Source of the DNA: Candidatus Nomurabacteria bacterium
Lineage (GTDB): Bacteria; Patescibacteriota; Minisyncoccia; Phycocordibacterales; CSBR16-119
DNA: 24,825 bases
Reading direction: 5' to 3'
Assembly (NCBI GenBank): GCA_007117675.1
Contig: SKGB01000044.1
Coordinates: 1 to 24,825, forward strand
The position numbers were made by a program, and so were the translations under genes. The notes beneath the pieces are model-generated. The model did not search any database, was not told where the DNA came from, and was given only the letters and a program-made list of their open reading frames with translations. Below, one piece after another: positions 20,657-24,825 of the stretch; the first letter of the stretch is position 1; each line of letters starts with the position of its first letter.

Positions 20657-21345
20657 AAAATAAAAATGGTTTATCAATTCCAGGAGCTATTGTGTTAGCT
20701 GGTATTATAATTGCGGGAGCAATTGCTCTACCTCGTATGTCGGGTGTGGACACGCGGACTGCTATGGAAGAGGCTGCTGTGAGAACTGCCGCTGGGACAG
20801 GTTCTGGAAATGAGCTTATAAACTCTGTAAATTCAGATGACTTTGTTCGAGGGGATAGAGATGCGCGTGTTAAAATTGTTGAGTTTTCTGATTTTGGTTG
20901 TAGTTTTTGTGCATCTTTTCATCCAACTCTCGCAAGAGTTGTGGAAGAGTATCCAGAGGATGTTGCTTGGGTCTATCGTCATCTTCCGTTCCGTAATATT
21001 AAAGCAGCTCAAGCTTCTGAGTGTGTTGGGCAAAGACTTGGCAACGATGCTTTTTGGTCCTATACAGATAAGTTGTTTGAGAGTTTTCCAGCTATTACAG
21101 ATAATTTGATGGAGCAAGAGGCTGTACGTTTAGGTTTTGCCACAACAGAAGATTTTTGGGAGTGTCAAAGTTCACAAGCTGTAGTTGATGCTGTGGCCTT
21201 AGATTCCACAGAGGCTCGACTTATGGGTGTTTCTGGAACACCATACTCTTTGATTATGGTAGAGGGTGGCAGAAATGTACCTTTGCGTGGCGCGATGGAG
21301 TATGAGCAGGTTAAACAAGTTGTTGAGTTACTTTTGAGCGAATAG
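20638..21345 (+). CDS. DsbA/thioredoxin-like extracytoplasmic oxidoreductase
   Basis: A 235-residue protein with a single N-terminal membrane anchor (about 13-31, SIPGAIVLAGIIIAGAIAL), a flexible linker and a DsbA-type thioredoxin fold with a helical insert (about 65-235). VKIVEFSDFGCSFCASFHP holds the CSFC active site (Cys88, Cys91). VSGTPYSLIM contains the cis-Pro loop. It most resembles DsbA/BdbD proteins that oxidise secreted proteins, and the VKOR protein at 10035-11075 would reoxidise it. Two further cysteines (SECVG, WECQ) may form a structural disulfide. The start overlaps the end of the SET gene by 19 bases in another frame, which suggests translational coupling; the first residues (MSTQEIKNKNG) are typical for a cytoplasmic stub before the anchor. 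Confidence 0.92.
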   Translation: MSTQEIKNKNGLSIPGAIVLAGIIIAGAIALPRMSGVDTRTAMEEAAVRTAAGTGSGNELINSVNSDDFVRGDRDARVKIVEFSDFGCSFCASFHPTLARVVEEYPEDVAWVYRHLPFRNIKAAQASECVGQRLGNDAFWSYTDKLFESFPAITDNLMEQEAVRLGFATTEDFWECQSSQAVVDAVALDSTEARLMGVSGTPYSLIMVEGGRNVPLRGAMEYEQVKQVVELLLSE

Positions 21346-21356
21346 ATATCTATTCT

Positions 21357-22847
21357 ATGATTCGAGTCTTACGTAAAATTTCTAATTATTTTTTCATTAA
21401 ACGCATGAATAGAATTCATGCGTTTAATGCGAACGCTTCTGTAATTCAAAATAACACCTTGATGAATTTATTGGAACAAGCAAAAAATACAGAATATGGT
21501 CAGAAATATAATTTTGAATCAATTACAAATCTTACAGCGTTTCAGCGTATGGTGCCTTTGGTTTCTTATGAAGATGTTGAGTCTTATATTATAAGAATGA
21601 GGCGAGGACATTCTAATATTTTGTGGTCTGATCCAGTTGAGTTTTTTTCTAAATCTTCAGGCACCACTGGTAGTATAAGTAAGTATATTCCTGTAAGTTA
21701 TGAGTCTTTACATAATTGCCACTACATGGGTGGGAAAGATATGATTAGTCTGTATGTATATCAGTTTCCTCAAAGTAGAATTTTGTTTGGTAAGACATTT
21801 GCACTTGCTGGTAGTCTGGATGTTGAGCAAGGTCAGGCTGTCTCTGGTGATGTTTCTGCTGTTCTTACTTACAATTTACCCGTATGGGCGAAAGTTTTAA
21901 AAACACCACCACAAGATATTGCACTTTTGTCAGATTGGGAAGAGAAATCACGAAAAATAGTCGACACTATTTCTCAAGAAGACATTAGAGCATTAGCTGG
22001 CGCGCCTGCTTGGGTTTTGGCTATACTTAAAAAAGTTCAAAAAAAAGTTAATCAGCCTTTAAAAAATATATGGCCAAATCTTGAGGTTTTTTTTTATGGC
22101 GGTACTTCAATATCTCCATTTCGAGAAGAGTTTGCAGAGTTGCTTGGTCCTAAAATGAGGTATGTAAGTATTTACAACGCATCTGAGGGTTTTTTTGGTA
22201 TACAAGATGATGTTTCTCGAGAGGGTGAAATGCTTCTAATGTTAGATTATGATATTTTTTATGAGTTTATACATAGAAAATCTCAAGAAATTTTCACTGT
22301 AGAGAATCTTGTAGTGGGAGAAGTGTATGAGATTATTATTACAACAAGTGGTGGACTTTGGAGGTATAGAATTGGTGACTTGGTTCAAATTGTATCTTTA
22401 GACCCCATAAGGATACGTATTGTTGGGAGAACTAAGCAGTATATCAATGTATTTGGGGAAGAGCTTATGGTTCATAACGCTGAGGATGCCTTGCGTGTAG
22501 CGTGCAAAAAAACAAACGCTACCGTACATGAGTTTACCGCTGGTCCAATTTTCCAAACAAAAAAACAACAGGGTGGGCATGAGTGGTATATTGAATTTGA
22601 AAAACAGCCTCAAAGTCTAGGTGAGTTTGCTGGTATTTTGGATGAAGAACTCTGTAAGGTTAATAGCGATTACAATGCAAAGCGAAACCCTGCTATGAAT
22701 ATTTTGCAAAAAGTAAGTGTAAAATCTCTTCCTGCTGGAACTTTTTTTTCATGGATGTCTTCAAGAAATAAGTTGGGGGGTCAAAATAAAGTGCCTCGGC
22801 TTTCAAATGATAGAAGCTACCTCGATTCTATTGATTCTTTGCTATAA
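21357..22847 (+). CDS. GH3-family acyl-adenylate/thioester-forming enzyme
   Basis: A 496-residue member of the GH3 branch of the ANL (acyl-CoA synthetase/luciferase-type) superfamily. In plants GH3 enzymes join amino acids to hormones such as auxin or jasmonate through an adenylate. Three ATP/AMP motifs are visible: SKSSGTTGSISKYIP (about 98-112), YNASEGFFG (about 278-286), and GGLWRYRIGDLVQI with RIVGRTKQYINVFGEELM (about 330-370). RMVPLVSYEDVESYI near 65-78 is the family's N-terminal signature. The acceptor substrate is unknown in bacteria; lipid or amino-acid conjugation is possible. A perfect 15-bp hairpin lies over codons 14-24. It follows the DsbA-like gene by 11 bases and its end carries the -10 box of the next gene. 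Confidence 0.92.
   Translation: MIRVLRKISNYFFIKRMNRIHAFNANASVIQNNTLMNLLEQAKNTEYGQKYNFESITNLTAFQRMVPLVSYEDVESYIIRMRRGHSNILWSDPVEFFSKSSGTTGSISKYIPVSYESLHNCHYMGGKDMISLYVYQFPQSRILFGKTFALAGSLDVEQGQAVSGDVSAVLTYNLPVWAKVLKTPPQDIALLSDWEEKSRKIVDTISQEDIRALAGAPAWVLAILKKVQKKVNQPLKNIWPNLEVFFYGGTSISPFREEFAELLGPKMRYVSIYNASEGFFGIQDDVSREGEMLLMLDYDIFYEFIHRKSQEIFTVENLVVGEVYEIIITTSGGLWRYRIGDLVQIVSLDPIRIRIVGRTKQYINVFGEELMVHNAEDALRVACKKTNATVHEFTAGPIFQTKKQQGGHEWYIEFEKQPQSLGEFAGILDEELCKVNSDYNAKRNPAMNILQKVSVKSLPAGTFFSWMSSRNKLGGQNKVPRLSNDRSYLDSIDSLL
21396..21428. repeat. Perfect 15-bp inverted repeat near the 5' end of the GH3 gene
   Basis: ATTAAACGCATGAAT and its exact complement at 21414-21428 enclose the loop AGA. 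It lies 40 bases after the start codon, inside coding sequence, with no T-run after it, so it is not an ordinary terminator. Confidence 0.9.
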
Positions 22848-22848
22848 T
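22843..22848 (+). promoter_or_regulatory. Extended -10 promoter of the epimerase gene (leaderless)
   Basis: TGCTATAAT, a perfect extended -10, ends 6 bases before ATG 22855 and overlaps the last codons of the GH3 gene. It rules out the longer start at 22807. Confidence 0.65.
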
Positions 22849-22854
22849 AAACTC

Positions 22855-23757
22855 ATGAAAAAAGTTGTTATCGTTGGGGGTTCTGGTTTTATAGGGTCTA
22901 AGCTTTCTGGGCTTTTAATAAAGCAGGGTTTTAGTGTTGTGTCTGTTGATAAAAACCAACCATCAGTTTCTGGTGTTGGTTTTTTGCGTTGTTCTTGTGA
23001 AATTGCAATTCCTCAAGACGATAAGCTTAAAAATCCCTATGCGGTTATAAATCTTGCGGGTCGAAGTATTCAAGGTCCTTGGAATAAAGAGCATAAAGAG
23101 TCTATATACTCAAGTAGAATAAAAACAACTCAAAACTTAGTCAAATTATTTAAAACACCCGACTTCAGACCATCTGTGTTGGTGCAAGCATCTGCGGTGG
23201 GTTTTTATGGTGACAGAAAAGAGGAGTTACTAACGGAGGGTTCAAAAGCTGGTGATGGTTTATATCTTGCTCATGTTGCCAAAGACTGGGAGCTGGAAGC
23301 ATCAAATGCTTTGAGGTATGGTGTAAGAACTGTAATTTTTAGACAGGGACATGTACTTGGTCAGTATGGGTTTCTGGGCTCTTTGCGACCTCTCTACATA
23401 AAAGGTTTGGGTGGTCCGGTTGGTTCTGGGGATAACTGGTTGCCGTGGATTCATGTAGATGATTTATTGCGATTATATCTTTTTGCAATTAAGAATAATT
23501 CAATTTCTGGTATTGTAAATACTGTTGCGCCAGAGGTTGTTAGGTATCGTGAATTTTCACGATTGTATGCAAGGATATTACAAAAACCACACCTATTACA
23601 TGTTCCTGTGTGGTTGTTTCGTTTCAAGTATGGTGATTTTGCGGATGAAATAACCGCAAGCCAAAAAGTGTCTTCTTTGCGTCTATGGGAGTTTCGTTCG
23701 TGTATTGTCTTTACCACTTTAAAAAAAGCACTTCAAGATATTGAAAATTCTAAATAA
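22855..23757 (+). CDS. NAD(P)-dependent epimerase of the TIGR01777 (YfcH) family
   Basis: A 300-residue extended short-chain dehydrogenase/reductase. The Rossmann motif GGSGFIGSKLSGLL is at 8-21, NLAGRSIQGPWNKEHKESIYSSRI at about 62-85 is the family hallmark, SAVGFYGDR holds the catalytic-region Tyr, and LPWIHVDDLLRLYLFA (about 198-213) is the conserved substrate-side motif. The C-terminal part (VPVWLFRFKYGDFADEITASQKVSSLRLWEF) matches the DUF1731 region. TIGR01777 proteins have been linked to cell division and to sugar-nucleotide chemistry, but no substrate is established. It has a leaderless promoter and is followed 6 bases later by the ATP-cone nuclease gene. ATG 22855 is preferred over 22807, whose extra residues are not part of the fold. 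Confidence 0.9.
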   Translation: MKKVVIVGGSGFIGSKLSGLLIKQGFSVVSVDKNQPSVSGVGFLRCSCEIAIPQDDKLKNPYAVINLAGRSIQGPWNKEHKESIYSSRIKTTQNLVKLFKTPDFRPSVLVQASAVGFYGDRKEELLTEGSKAGDGLYLAHVAKDWELEASNALRYGVRTVIFRQGHVLGQYGFLGSLRPLYIKGLGGPVGSGDNWLPWIHVDDLLRLYLFAIKNNSISGIVNTVAPEVVRYREFSRLYARILQKPHLLHVPVWLFRFKYGDFADEITASQKVSSLRLWEFRSCIVFTTLKKALQDIENSK

Positions 23758-23763
23758 ATCAAT

Positions 23764-24612
23764 ATGACTATTAAACAAAAAGATAAAATAATAGAAAAAG
23801 TGAGCGGAAAGAAGGTTTATTTTAACCCAAGCAAGCTGTGTAGCTCTATTGTTCTTGCAGGTGCTAATAAAAAGCAGGCTGAGAAAATATGTGAAATGGT
23901 TGACGCGAAGATAAAGCCTGGAATGACAACATCCTCTGTCTTTCGAAACACTTTACGTGCATTAGTGAAGGAAGATTTAGATATTGCAGTGCGATATAGT
24001 ATCAAAAGAGGTGTCGATGCATTGGGTCCTGATGGTTTTTTATTTGAGAAATTTGTTGAAGCCCTGCTTCGTTTAGATGGGTATCATACGCAAAAAAATC
24101 AAATGATGAGCGGGAGGTGTGTGGAGCACGAGATCGATGTCTTGGCGTGGAAAGATAGGAATTATTATATTGTTGAAGCAAAGTTCCGTAATGACTCTTC
24201 GGGGACTACCCATATTAATCAGGTTATGTATGCTGATGCTCGAATGAAAGATATTGCGTCAAATAAAATAAATAATAAAGATGGTTCTCGCCATTTTCAT
24301 ACATGGGTTATTACAAATGCAATCTTTACTGAGCATGCACAAAAATTTGCTCGTTGTGCAGGGGTTCGACTTACTGGGTGGAATTACCCAAATAAAGACT
24401 CACTGCAATCTATTATTGTTCGCACAAAAGCGTATCCTATAACAGTATTACCCTCACTTTCTCGTGATGCGAGAGAGAAGCTTACAAAATACGGACTAGT
24501 GTTGGCTCAAGATATTTTACCTTATACCAAAGAGACTCTGATAAGAGATTTTGGTATAGCTCCTCAAACAGCTGCTAAAATACAGAAAGAAGTTGCACAA
24601 CTATTAAAGTAA
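23764..24612 (+). CDS. ATP-cone + Mrr-like PD-(D/E)XK endonuclease + helix-hairpin-helix protein
   Basis: A 282-residue three-part protein. Residues about 10-85 are an ATP-cone (VSGKKVYFNPSKLCSSIVLAGANKKQAEKICEMVDAKI, then DLDIAVRYSIKRGVDALG), the nucleotide-sensing module known from NrdA and NrdR. Residues about 88-200 are an Mrr-type restriction-endonuclease fold: GFLFEKFVEALLRLDGY with Glu95, then EIDVLAW (Asp125) and YYIVEAKF (Glu138, Lys140), a complete PD-(D/E)XK site. Residues about 233-280 look like a helix-hairpin-helix DNA-binding tail (TKYGLVLAQDILPYTKETLI). ATP-cone/restriction-nuclease fusions are known, but their role is open. A nucleotide-gated DNA nuclease is predicted. It sits 6 bases after the epimerase gene and downstream of nrdA-nrdB. 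No methyltransferase is adjacent. Confidence 0.87.
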   Translation: MTIKQKDKIIEKVSGKKVYFNPSKLCSSIVLAGANKKQAEKICEMVDAKIKPGMTTSSVFRNTLRALVKEDLDIAVRYSIKRGVDALGPDGFLFEKFVEALLRLDGYHTQKNQMMSGRCVEHEIDVLAWKDRNYYIVEAKFRNDSSGTTHINQVMYADARMKDIASNKINNKDGSRHFHTWVITNAIFTEHAQKFARCAGVRLTGWNYPNKDSLQSIIVRTKAYPITVLPSLSRDAREKLTKYGLVLAQDILPYTKETLIRDFGIAPQTAAKIQKEVAQLLK

Positions 24613-24620
24613 AAATAGTG

Positions 24621-24626
24621 TATAAT
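24621..24626 (+). promoter_or_regulatory. -10 box of the last, partial gene
   Basis: Consensus TATAAT, 38 bases before ATG 24665, leaving an AT-rich leader of about 30 bases with no Shine-Dalgarno site. Confidence 0.5.
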
Positions 24627-24664
24627 AAGAGTATATTTATTAATTTAAAAAAGTATTTGTATTT

Positions 24665-24825
24665 ATGAAAGGAAAAACATTAATATCTATTTTGATTTTA
24701 GTTGGGGCTGTTGTGTTGCTCGTGCTTGCACTGCGTAATAATTCTCAAACATCTTCAACTCCATCAAATCAAGTAACAATGCCAGATGAAAATTTTGACA
24801 TTAACAATATTGATCAGCTTATGAT
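24665..24825 (+). CDS. Membrane-anchored extracytoplasmic protein, 3'-truncated by the window end
   Basis: 53 codons are visible from ATG 24665 to the window edge with no stop. They encode a basic start (MKGKT), one hydrophobic helix at about residues 6-23 (ISILILVGAVVLLVLAL) and a Ser/Thr/Asn-rich, then acidic, linker (SQTSSTPSNQ, PDENFDINNIDQL). This is a signal anchor followed by an outside domain that lies beyond the window. No lipobox cysteine is visible. The family cannot be named from this fragment; a second DsbA-like or sugar-binding protein would fit the layout, but nothing shows it. Confidence 0.7.
   Translation, partial: MKGKTLISILILVGAVVLLVLALRNNSQTSSTPSNQVTMPDENFDINNIDQLM

Noticed and set aside
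23764..24612. NrdR-type transcriptional regulator, because of the ATP-cone next to the RNR genes
   Set aside because: There is no N-terminal zinc ribbon, and the rest of the protein is a PD-(D/E)XK nuclease fold.

Overview
The window looks like a chromosome piece from an ultra-small Candidate Phyla Radiation (Patescibacteria) bacterium, most likely of the Paceibacteria/Parcubacteria side. This is inferred from the sequence only. The signs are AT-rich DNA, short intergenic gaps, almost every gene on the + strand, no convincing Shine-Dalgarno sites, many -10 boxes 6-11 bases before the start codon (leaderless mRNAs), a ribosomal protein L19 with an acidic tail, and domain fusions typical of these genomes. 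No TGA stop is used in 25 genes with a visible stop. There are no IS elements, phage genes or CRISPR arrays.

Layout. 1-3210: 3' part of a photolyase, a DUF2892 membrane protein, tRNA-Ser(UGA) on the - strand, ruvX/yqgF, and an unusual fusion of an RBBP9-like serine hydrolase to a MetRS-type tRNA-binding domain. 3235-7540: an orphan PilM-like ATPase, convergent tRNA-Arg(UCU) and tRNA-Val(UAC) sharing one terminator, a small protein kinase, two small ORFans, an RluA/RluD-family pseudouridine synthase carrying a repeat-derived insertion, rplS (L19), and tRNA-Leu(GAG). 7565-9048: a beta-repeat/coiled-coil gene whose 5' part is interrupted by in-frame TAA and TGA codons. 9075-15690: a CaCA-type cation antiporter, a VKOR protein with an extra membrane domain, tRNA-His, a three-gene MacAB/LolCDE-like transporter operon (adaptor with an inserted beta domain, permease, ATPase) and UppP. 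15690-24825: a possible small RNA or leader, ribonucleotide reductase nrdA and nrdB, a YceI protein, a SET-domain protein, a DsbA-like thioredoxin, a GH3-type adenylating enzyme, a TIGR01777 epimerase, an ATP-cone/Mrr-like nuclease, and the first 53 codons of an anchored protein.

How genes work together. NrdA and NrdB form a class I ribonucleotide reductase. In NrdB the radical tyrosine is Phe108 and the first metal ligand is Glu70, with spacing identical to the Chlamydia class Ic (Mn/Fe) enzyme. The VKOR protein and the DsbA-like protein would make an extracytoplasmic disulfide relay. The transporter operon and UppP point to envelope maintenance or defence against envelope-active compounds. 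The ATP-cone nuclease lies about 4 kb downstream of nrdB in the same gene run and could couple nucleotide level to DNA cleavage.

The most notable items are the hydrolase/tRNA-binding fusion, the class Ic NrdB, the ATP-cone nuclease, the leaderless promoter architecture, the interrupted beta-repeat gene, and the RNA-like unit between uppP and nrdA.
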